Source of the DNA: Byssothecium circinans
Taxonomy: Eukaryota; Ascomycota; Dothideomycetes; Pleosporales; Massarinaceae
Direction: 5' to 3'
Length of the DNA: 64,000 bases
Assembly (NCBI GenBank): GCA_010015675.1
Contig: ML977046.1
Span: 96,483 to 160,482, forward strand
Below are positions 53,192-63,945 of the stretch, one piece after another (position 1 is the stretch's first letter; each line of letters starts with the position of its first letter). The position numbers and the translations under genes were made by a program. The notes beneath the pieces were generated by a model, which was given only the letters and a program-made list of their open reading frames with translations, did no database searches and had not been told where the DNA came from.

Positions 53192-54297
53192 GCGTTGGAT
53201 TGAACTGACGGTGTGCAGGCTGGGACCGGTGGTGCTATGTATAAGAAACCGGCTCTGCAGAAGGAGAAGGAAAGGTTATAGAGTTAGACGGCTGTATGGC
53301 GACATGGAAGGAATTTTGAGAGGTGATGGTGTTCTTCTATCTTGCGCTATATCAAGAGTTGATAGCAGTGTACAAGATAGCAAGTCGCGAGCAATGAATT
53401 CTAGAAGATGGTTTCCGGACATATTCTCTTCTGATAACGCTCACACAGAACCGATTTCTTCGAGTAACTCCCTGCATCGAATCAACCTGCGACTTGAACA
53501 AAACGTTGACTCAACGTTGGCCTTCAGTAACGCGGTCAATCAACCTCTTTCCCGCGCAGCACGAAAAGTAGTATGTAGCTTCGCTACTTGACACGCCCTC
53601 TTATAATGGGAAGATAATCTTGGGGAACAATGCGGTATTAAAAGCTTATTCTCTAGGTAATTTGTTAGGCGTTGTATACACTAGATAGATTCTGTAGAGA
53701 ATAGTTTGAATACTTGAGGCCCAGTTGAAGCGGAAGCAATAGTTCGGGCTTCAAGGTAGGATTGCCAACTGCTGGGGAGGATATTCAAACCTTACGCAGC
53801 TGAGGTCAAGGCTGTATCTGCTGTGAAGATGTTCCGATATGTCGGCTCTCTTCCTTATCTCGAGAGGTGTTGTAAGAGTGGTAAGGGTGGGCGGGGATGA
53901 AGACACGATGAATTGAACGGGGGTATTGATGGACTCGACGAGCAAACAGAAGATTGAAAATATATATACAACCTATGTATTGAGAGGTGGGATTCTAGGT
54001 TAGTCAATGGAAGCGTTGCGGGCGAGCTGCATGCTGATTGGGCGATAGTGCACAGACCACCAGATGCTCCAATGCTTCGACCATAACTTCTCATGAACGA
54101 CATACAACTCGCCATTCCTGGACGCCTCGGCAGTGTCTGCAACACCCACGCTCGCTCCCACCCGAAATCGAAGGCACCGATCCTCCAAATCCGCCTTCCC
54201 GAACAGATCTATCGCACACCCCAACGCACCTCGCGAAGCCCTCCACCAAACCCAAACCCCACCACACCACACCACACCATCCACCAACCTACCTACA
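53192..54297. other. Intergenic
   Basis: Contains the alternative SDR tail (53220-53282) and the LSM8 promoter. Longer frames here run through intron or untranslated sequence and are not believed. Confidence 0.4.
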
Positions 54298-54646
54298 ATG
54301 GCCCTCAACGCCTACCTAAACAGTAAATCCCCTCTCCTTCCCCAATCGCAACCCCCGCTAACCCACCCCCGCAGAAAAAGTCACCATAATGACCCTCGAC
54401 GGCCGCACCATGGTCGGCACGCTCATCTCCTGCGACGGCAGCATGAACCTCGTCCTCGCCGAAGCCGTCGAGCGCATCATCCGCCCCCGCGAAGAAGAAG
54501 CCGAGTCGGAAGTCGTCCCGCTGGGTCTCTACATCGTGCGCGGGGACAGCGTCGCGCTGTGCGGGAGGCTGGATGAGGAACTGGATGCGAGTATTGATTG
54601 GACGAAGGTGCAGGGGGAGGCGCTGGGGAGTACGAAACATGTTTGA
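54298..54646 (+). CDS. LSM8: U6 snRNA-associated Sm-like protein LSm8
   Basis: Two exons, 54298-54322 and 54375-54646, giving 98 residues. The 52-bp intron (GTAAAT to CGCAG) sits after only eight codons (MALNAYLN) and joins to KKVTIMTLDGRTMVGTL. The Sm1 motif (DGRTMVGTLISCDGSMNLVL) and Sm2 motif (GLYIVRGDSVALCG) are complete, followed by the LSm8-type DEELDASIDWTKVQ. LSm8 distinguishes the nuclear LSm2-8 ring, which binds the U6 snRNA 3' end for splicing, from the cytoplasmic LSm1-7 ring. Confidence 0.93.
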
Positions 54647-55204
54647 GGGTTGGGGGGATTTGTTTCTCGATTTTTTGAGGATTGAGTTGAGTTGGTGTGG
54701 GTGGATGGGTGAGGGGATGGGCTGAAGGATGGATTGAGGGATGGAGTGGGAGGAGGTATGGAGGATGGGGAGGTTGTTTGGATAAGATACGGTGCGATGA
54801 CATGGCATGATATGGCATGGTATGAGATTTGGACGATGGAGGAATGAATGGCATTTCATGAGGCCATGGAGGCCGCGATACCCTTGCAAAATGCAGAATA
54901 CAGATACCCAGAGTATGTCACCTCTTCTCGATACCTAATACCGTATATGACCGCTGACAATACAGATCGCCAAAGAATGAGACATTCCTCTTTTCACATA
55001 TTGAACTGCTATCCAAGAACCTCATTTCGCTCATTTTAACTTCCACAGCCCTGCACACAGACACGTCATTCACGCCACGTTCTTTTTCGCTTGCGTGGAT
55101 TCCCCCCTGCGCCAGTCAATTCAGCAATCTCACAGACGCAAGTCACTCCGCCAACCTACCTCTTTTATCTAACTCAGATTGTTCCACCACCCCCTTCCTC
55201 ATCT
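54647..55204. other. Intergenic between convergent genes
   Basis: A purine-rich GGATGGAT-like low-complexity tract spans about 54680-54790. No gene. Confidence 0.5.
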
Positions 55205-55943
55205 CTACTGCACACTCCTCCCAAGCCCCTCCTTCACCCCCGCCACCATCTTATGATCCCCCGGATTAGCAGCCGCCTCGTACAGAAAGTTAATCGGCTC
55301 CTTACTGAGCTTCATAAAATCGCCCTTGAACCCCAGGTACGAAATCCTCGTCTCATCCTCTTCCCCGCGGCTCCAATTATCCTCGAAGAAGAGAGTAAGC
55401 ACGCGCGTGGTGTTGAAGAGCGCGCGCTTGACGGGGATTTCCTGGACTTCGGCGGTCTGGGAGACGGACAGGGTTTGCGTGGCGGGCTTTTCCGAGGCGC
55501 TGGAGAAGTCGAGTTCGTCGTTTATGAAGAGCTTGAGGGTTCTGGGGGAGGAGGGCGTCGGGGAGGTGCGGAGGAGGATCGAATGCAAACGGACTTGCCC
55601 TGTAAAGCTAGATATGGACTTCGTTAGCAAATTATCGTCTTTGTACTGGGGAAGTAGAGATGCGAGCGGTTGCTTACGGTACGATCATCAGGAGCTGCTC
55701 ATCTGCAAAACTCTTCAGCTCGGGCTGCGGGTCCATCCGCTGCGCCCATGTCTTCTGGCATATCTTGCGGCCCGAGTCTGCTTCGTCTTCGTTGAGCGTT
55801 TGCAGTTTGCTGAAGTCGATTTGTTCGTAGAGGAGGTTCTGGAGCGCGGGGACGATGTCGTCGTCATGGTCGTGGACGTGGTTGTGGGCTTCAGCGTGCT
55901 CATCGTCGTGGCCGTGGTGCGAGTGGTCGTGGTGATGGGACAT
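55205..55943 (-). CDS. PITH domain protein with His-rich N-terminus
   Basis: Two exons, 55943-55678 and 55607-55205, giving 222 residues; the intron (GTAAGC to TCTAG) joins EQLLMIVP to FTGQVRLHSILL. The PITH (DUF1000) domain is the module attached to thioredoxin in TXNL1 and found alone in PITHD1: ALQNLLYEQIDFSKLQTLNE, LKLFINDELDFSSA, then DETRISYLGFKGDF. In TXNL1 it docks on the proteasome. The first 29 residues are almost only His, Asp and Glu (SHHHDHSHHGHDDEH...HDHDDD), more extreme than usual and plausibly metal-binding. The frame is open upstream, but ATG 55943 fits homologues. Confidence 0.88.
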
Positions 55944-56351
55944 TTTGGTGATGGTGGGGTATGGCGGGGTAGCTTGGAGCTTGCGTGCGTGCTGCGGGTG
56001 CTGGTGCACAGTATGCGCGTGGGATGGAGGGAGATGGGGTGAGAGGATGTTTGACGTTGAGATATTACTGAGGGGGACGCTTGCGGCCGATGATGACGTG
56101 AATGGGTGCCTGTGGAGTGATGAAGGTATGTGGAAAGAGCTACCTGGTCGAAAGGTTTGCCCATCACTGCCCGTATCATGAGCACGTGGACATCTAAACC
56201 ACAGTATAGGAGTGTCATCATAATACATATACATGCTTCAGAAAAACAACCCATCTAAAACAATAGTGGTAGGAATGCCACCCGTAATAATCCACAGAAC
56301 CTCATCCCAACGCCTCGCTCTAATGCTCTGTGAACACAGCACGCACAAAAA
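55944..56351. other. Intergenic
   Basis: 5' flank of the PITH gene and 3' flank of VPS20. No gene. Confidence 0.4.
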
Positions 56352-57099
56352 TCAAACTAGCATAGGGTGCGAAGCTTGCTCGGCAGCCCTCTCCCTCGCT
56401 CTTCTCTGCGCCCTGGCCTTCGCCATCTGAGCCTTTTCCTCTGCCGTAAACTCGGGCTGCTTGACCGGCGCATCGGGCATCGCGACGCCACTAATTTCCG
56501 CCTCGAGCGCTTCCAGCTCGTCTTCCACCTCGTCCTCGTCCTGGTTCGACATCTTATTCGCCAGCATCTCACTGATTTCCTATTCCAAAGTATCAGCACA
56601 CACCGTCCCTCTTCACGTACTCTGTATATGTATGCCCTTACCTCCTGATAAGCCCTCGCCTCCTCGCTCTCCCCCATCAACTTCTCCACATTCTCAATGC
56701 CGCCCATCTCCCTGTGTATCTCCTTGAGCACACTCGTGCCCTGCTTGAGTCCAAAAAGCACGTCCTTCTGCACAAGCGCGAACTCGACGTCGCTGGTCAA
56801 CTGCTCGAGCTGTGCGAGCTGGGCGTCCGTCTTCGCGAGCAGCGATTCTTGGTACTTCTTCCGCCGCAGTGCGAGTTTGGCTTTCCGAGTGTCGCCGCGG
56901 GAGAGACATTCTTTTGCGATTTCCTTCTCGCGCGTGGTGAGGACTGTGATGCGCTTTTGGTATTGGTGTAGTTTGTCGCGCTGGTTCTTCATGTCCAGGA
57001 TTGCCCTGCAGAGGGTTAGTGGCATTGTTATGGGGGATTGATGAGTTCGACGGACTTGTCCTGGGCGGAGATCTTGTGCGCGCTGTTCGAGTTGCCCAT
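56352..57099 (-). CDS. VPS20: ESCRT-III subunit Vps20/CHMP6
   Basis: Three exons: 57099-57056, 57005-56642 and 56579-56352, giving 211 residues. The start MGNSNSAHKISAQDKAILDM has the N-terminal Gly for myristoylation seen in Vps20, which anchors it to endosomes. Snf7-fold helices follow: LHQYQKRITVLTTREKEIAK, ARKAL-type LALRRKKYQESLLAKTDAQL, and GLKQGTSVLKEIHREMGGIE. The C-terminal part ELEALEAEISG resembles an MIT-interacting motif bound by Vps4. Vps20 links ESCRT-II to Snf7 polymerisation in multivesicular-body sorting. The first intron has a weak donor (GTCCGT) but a good CTAAC branch and CTGCAG acceptor. Confidence 0.92.
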
Positions 57100-57688
57100 G
57101 TTGCCCTCCACGTCGCCATGAGGACAGAAGATCAATAGATAAAGGCTTGAAGCTACCATGGACGCTGCCGCGGTTGACGTCGCATGCAGGGATCCACAGC
57201 TTGGTCTTGGTGCGTGCCCTTATCGATAAGCTGACATCTTCAAAAATTTGCCGGCGACGTAGACATGTGATAACGGAAGGCTCTAACTCCGCCAAGGCAA
57301 TTGATCTCAGTGACTCAGACCCCTATTAGACGAGTAGCCCCGTGTACGATAATAATCAAGAGCACAGAGGGCTGCGCTTGGCAAACGACACTGATCCCGC
57401 AGGGACCACCTTAGTAATTGCCCAACGTCTGAGGGCAGTGCTGAGATAAAAGGCAATCACCACTGGCAGTGTTAACCGCCCTAACGTAGCCTAGCTTGAC
57501 TACCTGGGTATAAAGCCACTGCTTCCGCATCGATCAAACAACAGCTCTTACACCAACTTCTGCACTTTCGTAGCATCACCACCAGCAGCATCGATTGTGA
57601 GAGGGCCAGTCGAATAATTCAAAATCCTACGCATCGTCAGAATCCGGGCCACGGAATCAACTTCCTCAGGCGCTTTCCAACGCTCAAC
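57100..57688. other. Divergent intergenic region VPS20 / RIX7
   Basis: No gene seen; carries both promoters. Confidence 0.5.
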
Positions 57689-60035
57689 ATGACACGGAAC
57701 GGCCGTACCTCTCTACAGCAAGGACTCGATAAAGACATCTATCAAATCGTCCACAAATACCTCGACAACGGCTCCGAATCACCCCTGAGGCTCAAAACGC
57801 ACCAAATCTACGACTACATCAAGTCCTCCAACTCCTCATTAAAACGTCGACCCAAGAAACAACTCGAGGATTCCATCGATCGTGTCCTACTTACACTACA
57901 AGAAGAGGAGAGCGGTGAAGACGAAATAGCCGAGCTTGAGGAGGCCTTCGCGGATGCAGGCAATGGGGATGAGACGACAGGAGATGTCGGAGCGGGGTCG
58001 AGCTTGGACTTCATGAACCGGCAGGTTGTTCGTGGATGGGCCAAAGATGGTGCAAATGGCGGCTCAAGTGCTGGACAGGAGAAGCGCCGGAAGAGGGATG
58101 GTGGAAAGACTGGAGACAGGGAGAGCAAACGCGTGAAGAGGTCAGGCGGCGAGCAGAAGATCGACACGAATCCACCGGCTGGCATCAGCTTAGAGGATAT
58201 TGGGGGTGTCGACAACGTCGTTATCCAGCTCAAAGACCATCTCGTCATGCCTTTGCTCGCCCCGGAAGAATACACCAACCGTCACATTTCGATTCCCCGC
58301 GGAATTCTTCTTCACGGCCCCCCTGGCTGTGGTAAGACACTCATCAGCAGAGCCTTCGCGGCAGAGCTTGAGGTTCCTTTCATTGAGATTCTCGGTCCAT
58401 CCGTCGTTTCAGGCATGTCCGGAGAATCCGAAAAGCAGATACGAGAGCGTTTCGAGAGGGCGAAGGAGGTCGCGCCCTGCCTCATCTTCATAGACGAAAT
58501 CGATGTCATTGCTCCGAAGCGAGACACTGCGAATAGCCAAATGGAGAAGCGGATCGTTGCTCAGATCCTGATCTCTATGGATAGTCTAGCCATGGAATCC
58601 AACGACGGCAAGCCGGTCATTGTTCTCGCGGCCACGAATCGCCCGGACAGCTTGGACCCGGCATTGCGACGAGGTGGACGCTTCGATACTGAGATCAACA
58701 TGGGCGTGCCGAATGAGCCTATGAGAGGACTCATTCTGAAGGCGTTGACGCGACAAGCTCCTTTAGCAGCTGACGTTGATTTCGCCGTGCTGGCAAAGAA
58801 GACTGCAGGCTTCGTTGGTGCTGATCTCAAGGATTTGGTTAGCAAAGCTGGCACATGGTCTATGGATCAGTACCGTGAAGCACTAGAGAGACAAGCCGCG
58901 GCAACAGCGAATGATCAGATGGATATCGATACGCCCAGTACCTCCACAACTTCAACAGCGGTCCAGTCGGTACGTCGTCTCGTCAGGCGTATACGAGACC
59001 AGAGCCAGCCACGTCCCTCTGGCTTTTCCGATACCGCGATTACAATGGCGGCCTTCGAAGCTGTACTTCCTACCATCATCCCCTCCTCGAAGCGCGAAGG
59101 CTTTGCAACAGTCCCAGACACCACATGGCGAGACGTTGGAGCTCTTGACAAAGTTCGCCAGGCACTTCAAATGGCGATTGTTGAACCGATCAAGAATCCG
59201 CAGCGATTCAAGGCCGTGGGAATTACTGCTGCTACCGGTGTGCTTCTGTGGGGCCCGCCTGGTTGCGGCAAGACGTTGCTCGCAAAGGCCGTGGCAGCCG
59301 AGTCAAAAGCGAATTTCATCAGCGTCAAAGGTCCAGAGTTGCTCAATAAGGTACGTTACATACGGTGGAAACCCCATTCTAGGGTTTCACACGGTGCTGC
59401 ACACGTCTGCGTATTCAATCCTCGTCGATTCTCATGTATTTCCGGACTCTGAGCTAACATTGATGTAGTACGTTGGTGAATCCGAGCGTGCCATACGCCA
59501 AGTCTTCATGCGCGCCCGCTCTTCGATACCCTGTGTAGTCTTCTTCGACGAAATAGATGCTCTGGCCCCTAGGCGATCTTCCGAACTCCATGAAGCCTCA
59601 GCACGCGTCGTCAACACGCTCCTCACCGAACTAGACGGCATGAATACCCGTGACGGCATCTACCTAATTGCTGCCACAAACCGCCCAGAGATGATCGATG
59701 AGGCGATGCTGCGACCAGGCCGCCTCGAAAGCCGCCTCTACGTACCGCTTCCATCGCCCCTAGAACGCGTTCGCATCCTCCGAGCCCAGATTGAACAGAA
59801 AGGCGGCATCGTCAACCCCGAATTAGCGCAAATTGCCGCAAGAGAAGAGTGCACTAATTTCAGCGGTGCAGATCTGGAGAGCTTACTCCGCATGGCTGGG
59901 CAGAATGCTCTGCAGCGTGAAGCCGACAAGGTCGAAGAAATCGATGTCGTCACCGCGGCTCTTGACATCACTCCGTCGGTCGGCAACCTGAAGCACTACG
60001 AGGACCTGCGCATGAGGTTCGAGAGGCAGCATTGA
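57689..60035 (+). CDS. RIX7: Ribosome biogenesis AAA-ATPase Rix7 (NVL/Cdc48 family)
   Basis: Two exons, 57689-59350 and 59469-60035, giving 742 residues; the 118-bp intron falls between LLNK and YVGESERAIRQVF in the second AAA module. An N-terminal winged-helix-like domain (DIYQIVHKYLDNGS to about residue 75) is followed by an acidic and then basic linker (KRRKRDGGK). AAA-1 has GPPGCGKT (about residue 210), LIFIDEIDVIAPKRD and AATNRPDSLDPALRRGGRFD. AAA-2 has GPPGCGKT (about 521), VVFFDEIDALAPRR and AATNRPEMIDEAMLRPGR. Rix7 removes Nsa1 from nucleolar pre-60S particles. Both Walker motifs and arginine fingers appear intact. Confidence 0.95.
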
Positions 60036-60287
60036 TAAGGCGCATATAGCGCACACCTCTTATAGGAAATACTCTAGGTGCTGAAAGCACAGCCGCTCAT
60101 TTGGGTCAAAAGGATAGAAATAGGTAGTTTCGTTTGTATTAATTCAATTCCATCATTGTTCCCATGATCCACTCTGCACACATCGTCGTATGTTCAAATA
60201 ACCTCCCTTAAATCTCCTCCTCCCCTCAAACATCAGCGTCCTGCATCCCCTTACTTACCTCAAACCTCAAACGACTCCGCCGTCCTA

Positions 60288-60327
60288 CCCCCCCCCCCCC
60301 CCAAAAAAAAAAAAAAAAAAAAAAAAA
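60288..60327. repeat. Homopolymer tract C15 A25
   Basis: Fifteen C (60288-60302) directly followed by 25 A (60303-60327). Length may be unreliable in short-read data. Confidence 0.9.
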
Positions 60328-60329
60328 CC

Positions 60330-60577
60330 ATCCTAAACCACCCTACCTCCTTCTTCCCCCACCGTCCCTGATTCCCCGTCGGCTGCGCCCGCTCCCTCAT
60401 GCACACGAAGTAATTGAAACCCTTCTGTTCGTCGCGGAACCGCTTCTGATAGTTTGGCCTCGTTACCGCATATTTGGGGCGTTGGCGCGTAGGGGTGGTG
60501 TTGAGCGGGCAGTAGGACCAGCGCTAGAGGCGCGTGTGGTGGCAGCGGCAAAAAAGGAGGCGGTGTTCTGTGCACAT
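60330..60577 (-). pseudogene. Small Cys/His-type reading frame with in-frame stop
   Basis: ATG at 60577 reads MCTEHRLLFCRCHHTRL, TAG, RWSYCPLNTTPTRQRPKYAV, TRPNYQKRFRDEQKGFNYFV in one frame, then runs into the homopolymer tract. The opening Met-Cys and clustered Cys/His resemble the neighbour at 61383-62042 (MCFQNYTQHSGCGH). Either a nonsense mutation killed it, or the TAG belongs to an acceptor (CCTCTAG) and the first part is a separate exon. Family unknown. Confidence 0.4.
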
Positions 60578-61382
60578 GGGTGTGGGTGGATGGAAGAGGG
60601 GGAGGGGAAGAGGAGGGGTGGGATGCGGGTTGTGGTGTGGGAGGTTGTGGGGGATGGGAGCTGTGCGGGAGGGGAGCGTGGGAGAAAGAGTTGTATGGGG
60701 TGTGGGCACGTGGGTTTAGGTTGTTTGGTTATGGCTGCGGGCTGTGTGGAATAGTGTGGTCAGGGTTAGGGAGTGGAGACGGGTGCGTGTGGTGCCTGGG
60801 TTCTAATATGGGAATGGGCATGGAGAATCGTGCGCGTGCCTGGAGCGAGCGGATACGTGAATGCGTGCGGGAAGGTGGGGAGGGACATGGAGTCTGTGGT
60901 GGACAAGGGAGGGTCTTCGAATCGGAGGGTGAGGTTCGGAGGGTTCTGGGAGTTCGATGAGGGGATTGTGATTTTGAGGGAGTTAGGGAGAAGGAGTTCG
61001 CGGAAGGGGTTGAGAGGTAGATGGTGGTTTATAAATTGGTTCGGAATATGTAGTAAAGGGGTAGGTAAATATGCGGTATGCGGGGGAATGGGCTGGCGCC
61101 AATTTGAACTGGGTTTAGAAGTTTAAGCTGCATTAAATTGCTAGTTTGGTGTCCACTAGAGGGGATCTTCTGCAAAGTACAATGCTAGAAGCTCACTACA
61201 GTCATGTTATAATATCTATACCATAAACGCTCAAAGGCAAACCACCCAACCACCCAACCAACCGGCACCACCGCCCTCCTTCAAGGCCAGAGACCGATTG
61301 CTAGCACACATCTACATCACACACATTATATCTACAAACCGCCCCGCCCACGCACTCACCCCAACTACCCTCCCACCCTACC
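60578..61382. other. Intergenic with coding-like stretch on the minus strand
   Basis: From about 61060 down to 60770 the minus strand is open and reads LNPFRELLLPNSLKITIPSS and FPHAFTYPLAPGTRTILHAH. It is proline-rich and could be an upstream exon of the 60577 frame. No family recognised. Confidence 0.3.
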
Positions 61383-62042
61383 TCAACGCCCCACTCCCAA
61401 GCTCGTCCCTTCCGCGGGCCCCGGCGCCGGAAAGAACCCCAACATATGCGCTGTCTCCCTCGCCACCTCCGTATCTTCCAAGAACCGTTTAAAAGCCGGC
61501 GTCCCCCTTATCCCCCTCCCTTTATCATATCCTTCCAACATACTCCGCATGTGCCCGAGCCAACGCGCGCAACCCTTGCATACCTGCCCACCGCCGCCGC
61601 TACTCACCAGTGTCCGCTTCTTCAGCTCGGGACACGCGGATGCAGTGGCAATGAGCTCGTGGTCTGGGATGCCGAAGTCGTTGTTTAAGCCTTGGGCGGT
61701 GAACGAGGAGGTTGAGGTTCGTGAGACACCGGGCTCAGGGCCGGAGACTGCGCGTCGGGAGGATGAGGTAGACGGAGCGGTCGCAGTGGTGTTGGAGCGT
61801 TGGAGCATGTTGGATAGGCTGAAAAAACGCCTTTGTTTACTGGAGGTTGTGGTTCCGGAGCGTTTGAGCGTGGAGGTTGAGGAGGGGGGGAAGAACTCGG
61901 GGGGTGGGGATAGAGGGGGTGAGGAGGGTCCGCGGGAGGAGGAAAGGATGGCGAAGGCGGTGGTGCAGGGGGTAAAGTGGTTATGGTACGTCTCGGAATA
62001 ATGTCCACATCCGCTGTGCTGGGTGTAGTTTTGGAAACACAT
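61383..62042 (-). CDS. Small Cys/His and Ser-rich hypothetical protein, 219 aa
   Basis: Single exon. The N-terminus MCFQNYTQHSGCGHYSETYH...C has the spacing seen in a group of short Dothideomycete proteins that start with Met-Cys and carry a CGH motif, perhaps a zinc site. A Ser/Pro-rich disordered middle follows. The C-terminal third looks folded: FGIPDHELIATASACPELKK, VCKGCARWLGHMRSMLEGY and FKRFLEDTEVARETAHML. The second CxxC (VCKGC) may complete a metal site. No signal peptide or membrane segment. Function unknown. Confidence 0.6.
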   Translation of the reverse strand: MCFQNYTQHSGCGHYSETYHNHFTPCTTAFAILSSSRGPSSPPLSPPPEFFPPSSTSTLKRSGTTTSSKQRRFFSLSNMLQRSNTTATAPSTSSSRRAVSGPEPGVSRTSTSSFTAQGLNNDFGIPDHELIATASACPELKKRTLVSSGGGGQVCKGCARWLGHMRSMLEGYDKGRGIRGTPAFKRFLEDTEVARETAHMLGFFPAPGPAEGTSLGVGR

Positions 62043-63009
62043 TTTTTGTCTTTTCTTCCTTCTTGCCCGGGTTGGAGGTGGCTTATGGCAAAATGGCGCA
62101 GTTTGGGGGAAGCGGCGGTGCTATCTGGAATTTGGCTTGCTACTTTCGTGGCTTGGGATACGATTTACGGATACGAAGCGATGCTCGGAATATTAATGGC
62201 GGCAGTGATGCTGCGTGTATAGGTTTGTGTAGATGCGTGCCCTGTATGCGTAGGCGAGGAGATGCGGTGTCGTATGTCGTGCAGCAGTGGAGTATGCAGG
62301 GACTCTGATTCAATAACGCCGATCGCGGGGACTTTCAGGGGATGAGGTGTCAATTGCAGTGAATACGAAAGCACATGACTATGAAGTTGTCGACTTTTGA
62401 ATTGTTAGGGATGAAAGATGAATGAGCCTTTTTGATGATGATGGCTCTGTTTAGTGACGCGACATTAACCTTGGTTTCGTAAACAAGCGGTGAAGGATTT
62501 GCGACAAGGATTAGTTTGATCACGTGACAGTGCGCATTCGGGTGCGGCCCGCTGTGCTGCATGTTGATGGCTTCTATGCGCGTTGGGCCTTTAACGTTAG
62601 GGGTGGAGAATTGAGGGAGAATTCTGTATTATGACGTTGTGTGGGTACCATGGTAATTTGGAATGAAGAGTTGGTGTTCAAACTGAAATAGACACTTGGG
62701 TGTTTCCGATGGAACAGCACTAATAGAATTGACAGTTTTATTGAACTAAACTCCTACTTTGTCCTGGGAATGGCCGGAGGTGTGGGCTCGAAGTTTAGTA
62801 TTCAGGCAATTGGTCCGTCCTAGCTGTGGGCTTATAAGACGAGGGAAACGGCGCGCATTCCGAACTGCAAGGAAGGTTAGAGAAATACAACACACTTATC
62901 ATACCATATGGTAATTACTCACAGCCTCAAAGTGAGGAAGGGAAGTCGGAATTGCTTGCAGTGCTCGAGGGAAATCTGGATAGAAACGGACCAGGTTATG
63001 ATTAAGGAA
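62043..63009. other. Intergenic
   Basis: No gene supported. Confidence 0.4.
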
Positions 63010-63175
63010 TGTTGGACTGAACAGTACTTGACTGTTCCGGACGGTTCAGTACCGTTCCAGCCTAGCGTCGGCTCCTACATATAGTCGCTTCTCCTGATCT
63101 TCACCGCTCCACCCACAATTCATCACTTTCTCATCGCTTGCTCTCGGGTCTCTACTGTCCAACAAGGAAGGATAA
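63010..63175 (+). repeat. Dispersed repeat, copy 2 (matches 20200-20355)
   Basis: Second copy, opposite orientation, 43 kb away. Carries AACAGTACTT, GGTTCAGTACCGTTC, CTAGCGTC, ACATATAGTCGC and a pyrimidine-rich run to GTCCAACA. See 20200-20355. Confidence 0.7.
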
Positions 63176-63454
63176 GATTTTGGTTATTAAGGTATGTAAG
63201 ATGGTATCCCAAATCCCTAGAGATAATTGTATGGCGTAGTTTAGTTCGCTCGCGGAAAGATTCTCACCTGTATAAGTCGTCAATTTCAGCGATTAGCATT
63301 GCCGCTTCGCGCCAAAATATCGACACACCTTTTTCCAACCTGCTCTCACTGCCCCACCACCGCAGCAGTCCGCAACTACGTCTTCCAAAGCGCACATTGC
63401 ACCGATCACAACATAACCCAATCCTCTACCTACACTACATCACCTTCTATCACA

Positions 63455-63829
63455 ATGCTGCGCCCTCAACCTACACAGACCTTGCACCCCGGAAACTCCA
63501 CGCTGACTTTCACATCACTTGCACAAGGTTTCTTGACCTTCTTGGGCCAAAATATGCTATCTCTGAATGAGGACAAAGATGTGATTAAGACTTGGCTGGA
63601 ATGGCGCGAGCATGCCCTTGGTGAAGACGCTTTCGAAGGCACCGATTACTAATACGAGCAATACGCACGCAACACGATCAACAATAGCAAGGAGGGTACC
63701 TTCCGGCCTTTCTGTTTTGCCGACCCAGCCGACACAGAAGCTCTATCTGAATATATCCACGGCAATCTCGATATCGATGCGCAGCCTCCAATATCCCCCA
63801 CAGAGTTGGCAACAATCAAGTCGACTTGA
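63455..63829 (+). pseudogene. Short gene with in-frame TAA, function unknown
   Basis: ATG at 63455 opens 65 codons (TLTFTSLAQGFLTFLGQNML ... WLEWREHALGEDAFEGTDY) to TAA at 63650-63652. The same frame then continues 58 codons with coding character (YEQYARNTINNSKEG, FADPADTEALSEYIHGNLDI) to TGA at 63827-63829. The simplest reading is a nonsense mutation in a gene of about 124 codons; an intron or readthrough are alternatives. The in-frame ATG at 63299 gives a longer start. Its first half lies just downstream of the dispersed repeat. Unrecognised. Confidence 0.4.
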
Positions 63830-63945
63830 TAACTTGACTTGATTGACTTGATTGTATCAAGTCAATCAAGTCAATCAGGGAGGCGAAATTTAGCAAGTCA
63901 ATCAAGCAAATCCTGCCGACTTGATTGACTTGATTGATAGACTTG
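63815..63945. repeat. Dense CAAGTCAATC direct and inverted repeats with long hairpin
   Basis: 63834-63851 (TTGACTTGATTGACTTGA) pairs perfectly with 63857-63874 across a 5-base loop. More copies of CAAGTCAATC and its complement follow near 63895-63945. Probably the end of a MITE or foldback element, or a locally generated palindromic array. Confidence 0.85.

Noticed and set aside
54133..54576. 147-codon plus frame rich in Pro/His/Arg
   Set aside because: Runs through the LSM8 leader, intron and exon in the wrong frame.
60482..60960. Gly/Trp-rich plus-strand frames
   Set aside because: Complement of Pro/His-rich minus-strand sequence; low complexity without protein character.
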